Assembly: GCA_002922725.1 (NCBI GenBank)
Contig: PNEW01000004.1
Location: 1 to 51,090 of the forward strand
DNA: 51,090 nt
Source: Verrucomicrobia bacterium Opi.OSU.00C
Lineage (GTDB): Bacteria > Verrucomicrobiota > Verrucomicrobiia > Opitutales > PNEW01
Reading direction: 5' to 3'
Shown: in pieces, positions 36,841 to 45,206 of the stretch
Position numbering within the stretch: the stretch's first letter is position 1
How the letters are laid out: the number at the start of each line of letters is the position of its first letter
Translations under genes and position numbers: made by a program
Notes under the pieces: model-generated
Database searches by the model: none
Told to the model about the DNA's origin: nothing
Seen by the model: only the letters and a program-made list of their open reading frames with translations

Positions 36841-38532
36841 TTATTCATGTATCACAAAAACTTCAATTTCATCAATAATAATATCTTCATCAATATTTGG
36901 ATCACTCAATATCAAAGCAACTTGCAACCAGTTGTCGCCGTATATTGCAGGAGGGGAATTTAATTCGAACCAACAAGTTGTTGTGGGGCGATCGATTTCT
37001 TTTTGAATGATAGGGTGTCCTCTACCAGTAGTTTGAGGATCGTGAAGGAATGTATCACCTTTTATTGTATTATCATGAACAGCTACCTTTTCCTCTCCTT
37101 CTTTAAGTTTGCGAATTGCTCTATCTGTTGCAGTCTCAATAGGTGCTGCTTTAATACGTTTTTCATTATTGTTTAGTCTTATTGAATTTTGAGGGATTTC
37201 CTCATCATTAATACATACCCTTATTCGATCTTCAAGACTCATATAACCAGCACGAAATAGTAAAGAAGCTTTACGCACCTTGATAAAATCTTCACAAACA
37301 CGAAAACGGTAAGATGCACTTTTCCCAGTTTCCCTTCGCTTTAGAACGATCTTGTCCGCTTTTACGATACCTGTTGGGGAACAATCCAAACCATGAAAGG
37401 TACACCCACCCCATAAGGGTTCAAATACATAATGTTTTCTTCTTGTGGTAACTCGAATAGGATCTCTCAATTCAACCATATCATATAGCTGCATAGGATA
37501 AAAGGGCGCCCAATCATTTGAAACAAAGTGGTTATAAATCGATATACCATCTGCACCAGCACCGTAGTAGTTTTGCGTCACAGCCCGCATTTGTTCTATT
37601 GTTAATGGCTTACGGTTTAATCTGCGTTCCGATCGATTGCTCATCCAAGGAAGGATCGCTGGATAAAGATAACAGGGCTTATCCTGAGCACGAGTAATAG
37701 TTGTAAATTCATCATATGGGGCATTAATATCTGTATTCATTTGATCACTTGGAGAGACATAGTCGAGGTAACCCTTAGTAATCCAGGTAGTAACATCCAA
37801 CCCCATATCACGACAGTCATTAATAGTCTGGAAAACTCTTGCCCCTAACTTGAGTTTCACTCCTTTAGCCTGATTTTCGTTATATAACATCTCATGAACC
37901 TTCTTGACCATATCTGTCATCAACGATTCTCGATCACGGCTTTTACCAGCAGGAAAATATATACGATCCCTGAAGCAAAGCTCCAGACCGTCCACATCAA
38001 AGTTTCTCACTAGTTCTTCCGCAATGGAAATAATATAATCTCTGACTTCAGAAAATGTAAAATCAAGAAATGAACTTAATTGATAGGCTTCACCAGAAGG
38101 TAAATCATTTATTTTCCACTGAGGATTATTCGTTAGAAATGTAGACCCGGCGCCGACACCTTGCTCAAGAGATATGTGTCCATGATCATCATTTATGCGT
38201 AAGCCGGCTATAAACTTCATACCACGTTTATGGCTCTGGTCAATAAGCACCGATAGTGGCTGAATCCCTGCATCTAAAAGAGGAAGTAAACATTGATGCT
38301 GTGGCCGTTGATCGTACTCAAATCGCTCACAGCGCCAATAGGTGGTCCACCCTTGAGTATAAACTTCCTGAATAAAAGTGTCCACTTGGGCATCAGCTAA
38401 ATCGTCAACCCAATTTCTTAAATCCTCTTCTCTCGGTCTTTCTGGAAGATAACTACGTAAACTTGAGGAAGGATCGCTTATATATATAACGCGTTGATTA
38501 CCACGTGGATAATAAGAACCGAGAGACCCCAT
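36841..38532 (-). CDS. Glycoside-hydrolase-like TIM-barrel protein
   Basis: 563 residues with a TIM-barrel-type N-terminal part: D-A-Q-V-D-T-F-I-Q-E-V-Y near 48-59, G-M-K-F-I-A-G-L-R near 105-113, and F-D-V-D-G-L-E-L-C near 175-183. In the last motif the Glu lies at the position of the acid/base in barrel glycosidases. A beta-rich C-terminal part follows (about 375-563). It resembles uncharacterised GHL-type/DUF187-like putative glycosidases, but I cannot name the family. No signal peptide is seen. It is the first gene of the minus-strand unit, facing the PhyH-SDR unit across a 147-bp shared promoter region. Confidence 0.65.
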   Translation of the reverse strand: MGSLGSYYPRGNQRVIYISDPSSSLRSYLPERPREEDLRNWVDDLADAQVDTFIQEVYTQGWTTYWRCERFEYDQRPQHQCLLPLLDAGIQPLSVLIDQSHKRGMKFIAGLRINDDHGHISLEQGVGAGSTFLTNNPQWKINDLPSGEAYQLSSFLDFTFSEVRDYIISIAEELVRNFDVDGLELCFRDRIYFPAGKSRDRESLMTDMVKKVHEMLYNENQAKGVKLKLGARVFQTINDCRDMGLDVTTWITKGYLDYVSPSDQMNTDINAPYDEFTTITRAQDKPCYLYPAILPWMSNRSERRLNRKPLTIEQMRAVTQNYYGAGADGISIYNHFVSNDWAPFYPMQLYDMVELRDPIRVTTRRKHYVFEPLWGGCTFHGLDCSPTGIVKADKIVLKRRETGKSASYRFRVCEDFIKVRKASLLFRAGYMSLEDRIRVCINDEEIPQNSIRLNNNEKRIKAAPIETATDRAIRKLKEGEEKVAVHDNTIKGDTFLHDPQTTGRGHPIIQKEIDRPTTTCWFELNSPPAIYGDNWLQVALILSDPNIDEDIIIDEIEVFVIHE

Positions 38533-38679
38533 AAAGTCGGATCTTTTTTAGCATTATGGATCATTGTCAAGAAATATTGGATTTTTTAGTTTACATCTCA
38601 CATTCCATATTATTACCAATCAAGTCATAAATTTTATTTTTCCACATACCACAAGTAGTTTTAATTCTGTTAAAGAAAA
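38533..38679. promoter_or_regulatory. Divergent promoter region between the GH-like and PhyH units
   Basis: 147 bp of AT-rich DNA separating two oppositely transcribed units, so it must contain both promoters and possibly an operator. No hexamer pair on either strand is close enough to consensus to be singled out, and no clear inverted repeat stands out. Confidence 0.5.
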
Positions 38680-39471
38680 ATGCTTACATCACATCAAATT
38701 ACTTATTATAAGACTTTTGGATTTTTGATTCTTCGTGATCTACTTAATCCTGATGAAATCGGTGAAATTAATTTTGAGTTTGAATCTAAATTAAAGAACA
38801 CTCTTCGCTCAACAACAACACCAGGTCACCATAAATATGTGAGTTGGCCAAATCTTGGACCAGATACACCCTTCACAGGTTCCTTATTGGAAGATAATAG
38901 AATATGCATAATTGCAAAGCAACTTCTAGGTAGTGAGTTTTTTGGAATTTCTTGTAATTCTGGTAGTTTTGTAAACGACACGCAATGGCACCCCGACTGT
39001 GAAGATATAAATTTACATGCCCTCAAATTTGCTTTCTATCTTCAATCATTAAATGCTGACAATGGCGCTATAAGGTTCATTCCCGGTTCACATCATAACC
39101 CCTTCCATGAAATACTTCTGAGAAATAACTTGAGAGGTGAAAGACCAGACAATGTCAGTGCCCATATTTGTGGAGTTAACCCAGGTGATGGAATTATATT
39201 TGACGCGCGACTTTGGCATGGAAGTTCAGGAGGGTCAGAAGATCGCCGATTAATTACGCTTATTTACAATCGCGTTCCAGAAACTATTGCTGAAAAAGAA
39301 GCGACATTCTATGATGCCAAAGGATCTTGCCGCACCAGAGAGAATCTTGCAAAAAATACATATAAATCACCGAGCCTCGAGTACCATCCTAAATGGATTT
39401 CAAATGAACACAAAGATGATCGTCGTCAGAAGTGGATTGACTGGATAAAGACATTTAAATATTTAAGATAA
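38680..39471 (+). CDS. Phytanoyl-CoA dioxygenase (PhyH) family protein
   Basis: A second PhyH-type Fe(II)/2-oxoglutarate oxygenase. The His-x-Asp pair is in Q-W-H-P-D-C near residue 107, the distal His in L-W-H-G-S-S-G-G near 179, with Arg in E-D-R-R-L-I. It has a typical P-G-S-H-H segment between them. The length of 263 aa is normal. It is the first gene of the plus-strand unit and is followed by another PhyH gene after 50 bp. The two plus-strand PhyH proteins and the minus-strand one differ strongly outside the motifs, so they are not recent duplicates. Confidence 0.85.
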   Translation: MLTSHQITYYKTFGFLILRDLLNPDEIGEINFEFESKLKNTLRSTTTPGHHKYVSWPNLGPDTPFTGSLLEDNRICIIAKQLLGSEFFGISCNSGSFVNDTQWHPDCEDINLHALKFAFYLQSLNADNGAIRFIPGSHHNPFHEILLRNNLRGERPDNVSAHICGVNPGDGIIFDARLWHGSSGGSEDRRLITLIYNRVPETIAEKEATFYDAKGSCRTRENLAKNTYKSPSLEYHPKWISNEHKDDRRQKWIDWIKTFKYLR

Positions 39472-39521
39472 TAACTTTTTTTTCTTAAAATCCTACTCTG
39501 CTCAACCTTTGATCACTTGAA

Positions 39522-40361
39522 ATGGATAAACATCATATTTCAAAATTTCATACTGAAGGTTATTTAATCATACCTCAATTCTTTCCTCAAGAGTTGATGG
39601 AATTACTTAAAAAAAAATGTCAGCATGACAGCGCAATACAGGATTCTCCTCTTACCCAAGCAGATAGTAAAGGCCGGGTAACCAAAGGTATTTCATGGAA
39701 AGAGAAGCGTGATGATCTCTATGGTGCGATCTCGTGTAGTGAAAACTTAGTTAATATCGCGGAAGCATTACTTGGAGGAGAAGTCTATAATTGGCACAGC
39801 AAAATTAGATATAAAGAACCTGAAGTAGGAGGAGAGGTTGAATGGCATCAAGACTACCCTTACTGGTATAAGTCTGGCCTATTACGGCCAGACGCACTCA
39901 GTTGCATGATTGCAATTGAGCGTACCAATAAGGAAAATGCATGTTTAGAGGTTTTAAAAGGCTCACACAAAATGGGTCGGATTGACCTAACAATGAGAGG
40001 GGCTGAAAACTTTAGTAAAGATAAATTATTAAAGGCCCTCACCACCTTTTCAAGAGGTGGTCACAACCCTGATGTACAGACCGGGACTGACCCTGAACGC
40101 GTTGAAGAAGCAATTAAACGTTACGAACACGTTTATTGCGAATTAGAACAAGGAGACATATTATTTTTTCATTCTAATATCTTACATGCCTCTTCAGCTA
40201 ACAAATCAAAATTCCATCGCTGGTTGCTTATTTGTACATATAATAGATTTGATAATGAGCCTTATAAAAAGGATTGTGATGGCACGCCTTATTCTACTCT
40301 GCATAAAATAGCCCCTAATGATATTTTAAAAATCGCTCGTTCAGAAATGCCTACAGTATAG
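39522..40361 (+). CDS. Phytanoyl-CoA dioxygenase (PhyH) family protein
   Basis: Third PhyH-type oxygenase. The iron motif is in E-W-H-Q-D-Y-P-Y-W-Y near 109-112, the P/K-G-S-H-K-M-G segment follows, and the distal His is in I-L-H-A-S-S-A-N-K near 227 with Arg or Lys downstream. The W-H-Q-D-x-x-Y-W arrangement is common in the PhyH branch that acts on polar substrates such as amino-acid or ectoine-like molecules, but the substrate cannot be fixed here. It lies 50 bp after the previous PhyH gene and 86 bp before the SDR gene. Confidence 0.85.
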   Translation: MDKHHISKFHTEGYLIIPQFFPQELMELLKKKCQHDSAIQDSPLTQADSKGRVTKGISWKEKRDDLYGAISCSENLVNIAEALLGGEVYNWHSKIRYKEPEVGGEVEWHQDYPYWYKSGLLRPDALSCMIAIERTNKENACLEVLKGSHKMGRIDLTMRGAENFSKDKLLKALTTFSRGGHNPDVQTGTDPERVEEAIKRYEHVYCELEQGDILFFHSNILHASSANKSKFHRWLLICTYNRFDNEPYKKDCDGTPYSTLHKIAPNDILKIARSEMPTV

Positions 40362-40447
40362 TTTACAACCACGGGTTTGGCTTTATAGATCCTTTTGACA
40401 CTACTTTATGATTGCGTGATAATGGTGTTTTATAGGTAATTATTGGC

Positions 40448-41263
40448 ATGAATGTTATGGATATGTTTAAGCTCAACGGCAAGGTTGCTCTTATAACAGG
40501 AGGAGCCAGGCACCTTGGAAGAGATATGGCAAATGCTCTAGCAGAAGCGGGTTCAGACTTGGTAATTACTTCAAGGACGCTTTCTAATGCCGAAATATCG
40601 GCTGAGGAAATAAAGAAAATGTATGGGATCGAAGTCCTTCCACTCGAACTCGATCAAAGTAATCACGCAAATGTTAGTCAGACAGTTAAAAAAGCTTATG
40701 AATGGAAAGGTCATATTGATATTCTAATTAATAACGCGGGAGGAGGAGGGGGATCGACCTCGGGCCCTGCTCACTTATTTAAACGCAATCCCAAAGATGC
40801 AGAGAATCTCATTGCTGTTAATTTAATAGGTGCACTCCATTGTTGTCAGGAAGTTGCCAAATTAATGGCAGAACAAAAATCAGGAAAAATAATTAATATT
40901 GCTTCGATCGCTGGGATTGTAGGTCGTGATCGGCGCATGTATGAACGTCTTAATATGAATGGGCAACCTGTAGATTATGCAGCAGCAAAAGGTGGTGTAA
41001 TTGGGATGACACTTGATCTGGCAGGATTACTTTCACCTATGGGTATATGTGTGAATGCAATCTCTCCTGGGGGATTTACAGGTCCAACACGTGGAATGAA
41101 TGATGCTTTTAGGGAAGCTTACAGTGATCGAACACCAACTGGCCATATGGGTAGAGACGAGGTTGATATCAAGGGTGCTGCGTTATTCTTAGCATCTCCG
41201 GCCTCTGATTATGTAACAGGGCAAAATTTGATTGTCGATGGTGGTTTCAGTATATGGCAATAA
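40448..41263 (+). CDS. Short-chain dehydrogenase/reductase
   Basis: Classical SDR with Rossmann motif T-G-G-A-R-H-L-G-R near 18-26, N-N-A-G near 92-95, catalytic Ser in N-I-A-S-I-A-G, Tyr-x-x-x-Lys in Y-A-A-A-K, and the tail Y-V-T-G-Q-N-L-I-V-D-G-G. The segment is close in style to gluconate 5-dehydrogenase-type SDRs acting on sugar acids, but this is only a resemblance. The length of 271 aa is normal. It overlaps the next Gfo/Idh gene by 10 bp, so the two are coupled and probably act on the same pathway. Confidence 0.9.
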   Translation: MNVMDMFKLNGKVALITGGARHLGRDMANALAEAGSDLVITSRTLSNAEISAEEIKKMYGIEVLPLELDQSNHANVSQTVKKAYEWKGHIDILINNAGGGGGSTSGPAHLFKRNPKDAENLIAVNLIGALHCCQEVAKLMAEQKSGKIINIASIAGIVGRDRRMYERLNMNGQPVDYAAAKGGVIGMTLDLAGLLSPMGICVNAISPGGFTGPTRGMNDAFREAYSDRTPTGHMGRDEVDIKGAALFLASPASDYVTGQNLIVDGGFSIWQ

Positions 41264-42246
41264 AGCGTCAAATAACTGTTGTTGGCCTCGGTTCCATCGG
41301 TCGCCGCCATGCACGTTTACTTAGTGAAAGAAATGACATTGAACTAAATATTTGCGAACCAAACAAATCCTCTTTAAAAATTGCACGAAAAGAATTAGGC
41401 GAACTGCGCAACTATATATCGTTTGAGTCAGTGTTAGAAAAGTCACCGGATATGGTGGTCATTGCTACCCCACACTCATTACATAAAGAACAGACAATCG
41501 CAGCATTACAAGCAGGGTGTCATGTACTTTGCGAAAAACCCATGAGTGGTAATCTTGAAGACGCCCAAGCAATGCATACGGCCGCTTTATCTGCTAAAAC
41601 AATTCTTAATATCGGTTTTCAAAATCATTTTCATCCCGCATTTATTCGAATTAAGTCGATAATTAAAGCGGGGTTATTAGGCACTATCCTTCATGCTTAC
41701 TTTCATGTTGGTACCTATGTAACTCTCCTCAATTCACTATCTCGCTATCAACGGAATATTGAAGGTGCCCTATTTCTTGATTATGCACATCAACCAGACC
41801 TGTTTTATTGGTTCTTTGGAAAACGTCCTAGAGGAATTTATGTATCAGGTATCCAGGGAGGAGATTTAGAACACACATCCAACCCAAACATCATGAACAT
41901 ACTCTGCGATTATGAAGATGCCTTTCTGACCTCTATTCACTTAAATTACTTACAGCATCCGGGTAAATCGTCGTGTGAAATAATCGGTGATCAAAAGTAT
42001 TTGCATTACGACGCAGATTCTGAATCTATTCGTCTAGTCGATCGTATTAACGGATCTGAATCAGTGGAAACATATCCCTTTGAAAGGGACAATATGTATC
42101 GTCTCGAACACCAAGCTTTTTTTGATGCTGTTAAAGGCAACCGAAAACCAGAAAGCCCATCAAATGAAGCGATCGTATCGATGGAAATTATTGACGCCGG
42201 TCTACGTTCATGGAAAGAACGTCAGCGTGTTGAGCTATCTAATTAG
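41254..42246 (+). CDS. Gfo/Idh/MocA-family oxidoreductase
   Basis: NAD(P)-dependent sugar or cyclitol dehydrogenase. The Rossmann loop is G-L-G-S-I-G-R-R-H at about 11-19. The family signature E-K-P-M is preceded by G-C-H-V-L-C near 90-95. The His in D-Y-A-H-Q-P-D near 173-179 is in the catalytic region. The length of 330 aa is normal. The start at 41254 lies inside the SDR 3' end. It ends 9 bp from the convergent Gfo/Idh gene on the other strand. Confidence 0.9.
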   Translation: MAIKRQITVVGLGSIGRRHARLLSERNDIELNICEPNKSSLKIARKELGELRNYISFESVLEKSPDMVVIATPHSLHKEQTIAALQAGCHVLCEKPMSGNLEDAQAMHTAALSAKTILNIGFQNHFHPAFIRIKSIIKAGLLGTILHAYFHVGTYVTLLNSLSRYQRNIEGALFLDYAHQPDLFYWFFGKRPRGIYVSGIQGGDLEHTSNPNIMNILCDYEDAFLTSIHLNYLQHPGKSSCEIIGDQKYLHYDADSESIRLVDRINGSESVETYPFERDNMYRLEHQAFFDAVKGNRKPESPSNEAIVSMEIIDAGLRSWKERQRVELSN

Positions 42247-42254
42247 AAATCTAG

Positions 42255-43250
42255 TCAGAGACTTTCCAAACTAACCCAGGTATTACTCGTTGCACTTTGG
42301 ACAATCGCTTCCAAAACTTTCATGTTGGCAATTGCGTCTTCAATTGGAGTGAATACTTCAGTGTCTTTAATGATAGAGAGAGAGAATAAATCACTTTGGA
42401 TCTCATAATGATCACATTTTGGCATCAATAATTCTGTAATGTCATTATCCTTTTGAAGCCAAAGTCTTGAATCTTCATCTACAGGATAGTTGATATTTTC
42501 AAGCTCTACCCTACCCTCAGTGCCAAAAATATTAACCCTTTGGTAACGAGATAACTGCGTTGAACAAGTAAAAAGGGATGTGCCACATCCAAAATCCAAT
42601 ATTGCAGAAACGATTCTATCAGTTTTAAATTGCGGATCAATTTCCATAACTCCACAAACCCTATTTGGCTCACGGCCAAAAATAAATCTCGATAATGAAA
42701 CATTATAACAACCGATATCCATCAGCCCTCCACCTCCTATTTCGGCTTTGTTTCTTATATCGTCTGGATTAACGTTAAAGTAAGAAAAAATAGAATGAAC
42801 CAGCCGCAGTTCACCAATTTTTCCTTCTGTAATCAATTGATATGCTTTTTGCCATTGGGGGTGATGTCGGTACATGAACGCTTCCATCACTTTTAAATGA
42901 GGTCGCTTTTTCGATTCATCGACCATTTCCTGTCCCTCCACCGATGATAGCCCAATTGGTTTTTCAAGTAAAACATGCTTTCCCGCCTTCAAAGCTTTTA
43001 TAGCCCAAGAAACATGGAGATGGTTAGGCAAAGGATTATATATCGCATCGATATCTGGATCCTCAATTAACTCTTCATAGGTGCCGTATGCTCTAGCAAT
43101 TCCTAATTCTTTAGCAACATCCTGAGCGTTATTCAGTTGACGGGAAGCAATCGCGTTAACTCTGCAATATTTCCCTTTTTGCATTGCTGGTATTACTCTA
43201 TTAACACCTATTTTTGCGGTACTTAGTATTCCCCAACGAACCTTTTCCAT
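42255..43250 (-). CDS. Gfo/Idh/MocA-family oxidoreductase
   Basis: A second, distinct member of the family. It has the N-terminal W-G-I-L-S-T-A-K-I-G Rossmann variant, L-P-N-H-L-H near 75-80, L-L-E-K-P-I-G near 95-101, M-E-A-F-M-Y-R-H-H-P-Q-W and the G-G-G-L-M-D-I-G-C-Y catalytic segment typical of the glucose-fructose oxidoreductase/D-xylose dehydrogenase-like branch. The length of 331 aa is normal. It faces the other Gfo/Idh gene end to end, and the two are not close copies. Confidence 0.9.
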   Translation of the reverse strand: MEKVRWGILSTAKIGVNRVIPAMQKGKYCRVNAIASRQLNNAQDVAKELGIARAYGTYEELIEDPDIDAIYNPLPNHLHVSWAIKALKAGKHVLLEKPIGLSSVEGQEMVDESKKRPHLKVMEAFMYRHHPQWQKAYQLITEGKIGELRLVHSIFSYFNVNPDDIRNKAEIGGGGLMDIGCYNVSLSRFIFGREPNRVCGVMEIDPQFKTDRIVSAILDFGCGTSLFTCSTQLSRYQRVNIFGTEGRVELENINYPVDEDSRLWLQKDNDITELLMPKCDHYEIQSDLFSLSIIKDTEVFTPIEDAIANMKVLEAIVQSATSNTWVSLESL

Positions 43251-43378
43251 AGTAACAATCTGGGTTTTAAAGATGATCGAGTTTGTGACCAGTAATTTCC
43301 ATATTAAATTAAATTATATTTCTTTAAGTTTAAAGACATAATTCAACTATACTTAAATCAATTTTCTAATCAATTAAT

Positions 43379-43822
43379 TTATCGATTGCTGAAATGTGCC
43401 TTCAAAACATTAAATCCACTTTGGAAAACCCCATTACCAATAAACTCAATTAGTTCTGCTTCATCATTTACATCACAATCAAATTGCGCAGTCCATTCTG
43501 CATATGTCTGATTACCATCAGTTATTGGGAGTAAACTAAGGGTTGCGATATAATTTTCAACTTTCATTGGAGATTCCAAAATACAATAGGTGAAATAATA
43601 TTTTTCATCATCCAAAGCCAGAAGCCGCTCACGAATATTACCTCCATTATCGTGTAGATTAAAATTACGGATACACCCGACACAATCACTAGCCTTATCA
43701 TTTTCTATATAACAATCGGCAACAACCGGATGCCAATCTGGTAATACATTAAAATCCCTAATTTTACCCCATACTTTATCCAAGGCTGCTGGGATTATTG
43801 AACTCGTAAACACTTTACTCAT
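43379..43822 (-). CDS. SRPBCC-fold (polyketide cyclase/START-like) protein
   Basis: 147 residues of helix-grip type: V-F-T-S-S-I-I-P-A-A-L-D-K-V-W at the start, F-N-V-L-P-D-W-H-P-V-V near 23-33, an E-R-L-L-A-L-D-D-E-K-Y-Y-F-T-Y strand, and a C-terminal long helix. This is the pattern of SRPBCC proteins that bind hydrophobic ligands. No ligand can be named. It starts 3 bp after the HD-like gene stop, so the two are co-transcribed. Confidence 0.75.
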   Translation of the reverse strand: MSKVFTSSIIPAALDKVWGKIRDFNVLPDWHPVVADCYIENDKASDCVGCIRNFNLHDNGGNIRERLLALDDEKYYFTYCILESPMKVENYIATLSLLPITDGNQTYAEWTAQFDCDVNDEAELIEFIGNGVFQSGFNVLKAHFSNR

Positions 43823-43825
43823 TTT

Positions 43826-44368
43826 TTATTCCTTTTTTTCTTCTGCATAAACTCGATCAAAAGATTCACTTGCAATACCACCTAAATATTCAGCCATTCT
43901 CTTGAATGATACACGGCGCCATTCCCAATCCATTGAACGACCAACTTGCTCCAGTCGATCACATAGATGAACCCGACACAGATCTTCAAAGTCATTGGGA
44001 GATAGCTTAACCTCTTCATTTTTAAAACGGTCGTAAAGCTTATAATTCATTTCTGTTCCAATAAAATTTTGATCAAAAGACTCATAAGTAAGTGCACAAT
44101 TTAAATAGGCCAGTCTCTCCGCCCACTCACCTATAAATGATTGAATTTCTCTGCGGCGATCTAATGGCAAGGTATAATCTTGAAATGTTTCTGTTCCATA
44201 AATCGAGTGAAAAATGGCCATATGACAAAGATCTTTATCACAGCCCCAGGATTTCAAGTCTCGATATACACCCATCGAATGAGCAAGGTAGGTAATATTA
44301 CTATGGCCAACATCATTAGCTCCCTCATTTCTAAAAAATTCTGTAAACTTTTTTAAATCTGAATTCAT
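43826..44368 (-). CDS. HD-like metal-binding protein (DUF6817-like)
   Basis: 180 residues, all helical. It has His in L-A-H-S-M-G-V-Y near 29, then L-C-H-M-A-I-F-H-S-I-Y-G-T-E-T-F near 47-61, and a later H-L-C-D-R-L-E-Q near 133. These spaced His and Asp residues suggest an HD-type metal site, and the Y-G-T-E motif resembles uncharacterised proteins grouped as DUF6817. Function is unknown. It forms a two-gene unit with the SRPBCC protein. Confidence 0.6.
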   Translation of the reverse strand: MNSDLKKFTEFFRNEGANDVGHSNITYLAHSMGVYRDLKSWGCDKDLCHMAIFHSIYGTETFQDYTLPLDRRREIQSFIGEWAERLAYLNCALTYESFDQNFIGTEMNYKLYDRFKNEEVKLSPNDFEDLCRVHLCDRLEQVGRSMDWEWRRVSFKRMAEYLGGIASESFDRVYAEEKKE

Positions 44369-44562
44369 AACTTCATGAATACTATGTGAAATCAGTCTTT
44401 CTAAGTCTAATCAGATTTATCTCTACTCCGCTAGCGTAAAATATTAGTTTCTCCTACCAAACTGAATTAATGGCAAATATGATTACTTAGCGATAATGAC
44501 CTAAAACATCCTTAAAATTTTGAAGAAATACCGATTATCTATTATACAGCAGTGCGACCTGT

Positions 44563-44964
44563 TTATTTTAGAAATCGGTTTAGTTTGGTCTTTGATGGTA
44601 CCATACATACATCTTTTTTCCCGAACCACTGGTAACGATTACGCATAACGATATTATACCCCCAATCACGTAAAGGTTTTGGAACAAGGGAAAATATCCT
44701 AGACAGAGACCATATTCCCGGAAGGTGTCGTGAAATATATAGAGCAGCATCACTCTTCGTTAAACACTTGTCCCCATCAATAAGCACAAAAGTATTCAAT
44801 AGATTAGGGTTAAATCCATGTTTTAAAAGTAAACGCTGTCCAAATGTTGACTGTAATGGAGTAAATTTAAAATACGAATCGAGGTCATACTTAATAATAA
44901 GATTTACTGCCCCATTGCAGAGATTACATATACCATCAAATAAGATTACAGGGGGGTCTTTCAT
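44563..44964 (-). CDS. DCC-family thiol-disulfide oxidoreductase-like protein (DUF393)
   Basis: 133 residues with the diagnostic N-terminal D-G-I-C-N-L-C-N (the D-x-x-C-x-x-C of DCC proteins) at about 10-17, F-T-P-L-Q-S near 35, and W-G-Y-N-I-V-M-R-N-R-Y-Q-W-F-G near the C-terminus. Family members are thioredoxin-like, but their partners are mostly unknown. It stands alone in a gene-poor stretch. Confidence 0.85.
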   Translation of the reverse strand: MKDPPVILFDGICNLCNGAVNLIIKYDLDSYFKFTPLQSTFGQRLLLKHGFNPNLLNTFVLIDGDKCLTKSDAALYISRHLPGIWSLSRIFSLVPKPLRDWGYNIVMRNRYQWFGKKDVCMVPSKTKLNRFLK

Positions 44965-45206
44965 CGATTAGCTAACTATAATTAAAATTATATTTAAGTA
45001 GCTTCAATATAAACTGACTAGTCAACCGGCAATTATAAAATCAGCTGAGATCTTATTTACATATTAATACTCAGACATTTCTTTAAATTGATTTTAAACT
45101 CCTTTATAATATAGTTGAAAACTTGAATGATACTCGGAGTTCGAGTTATGATAAAGTTTTAAATTGTGAAAACATGTAATGTTATATATCTAATTTAAAT
45201 GCGAAA

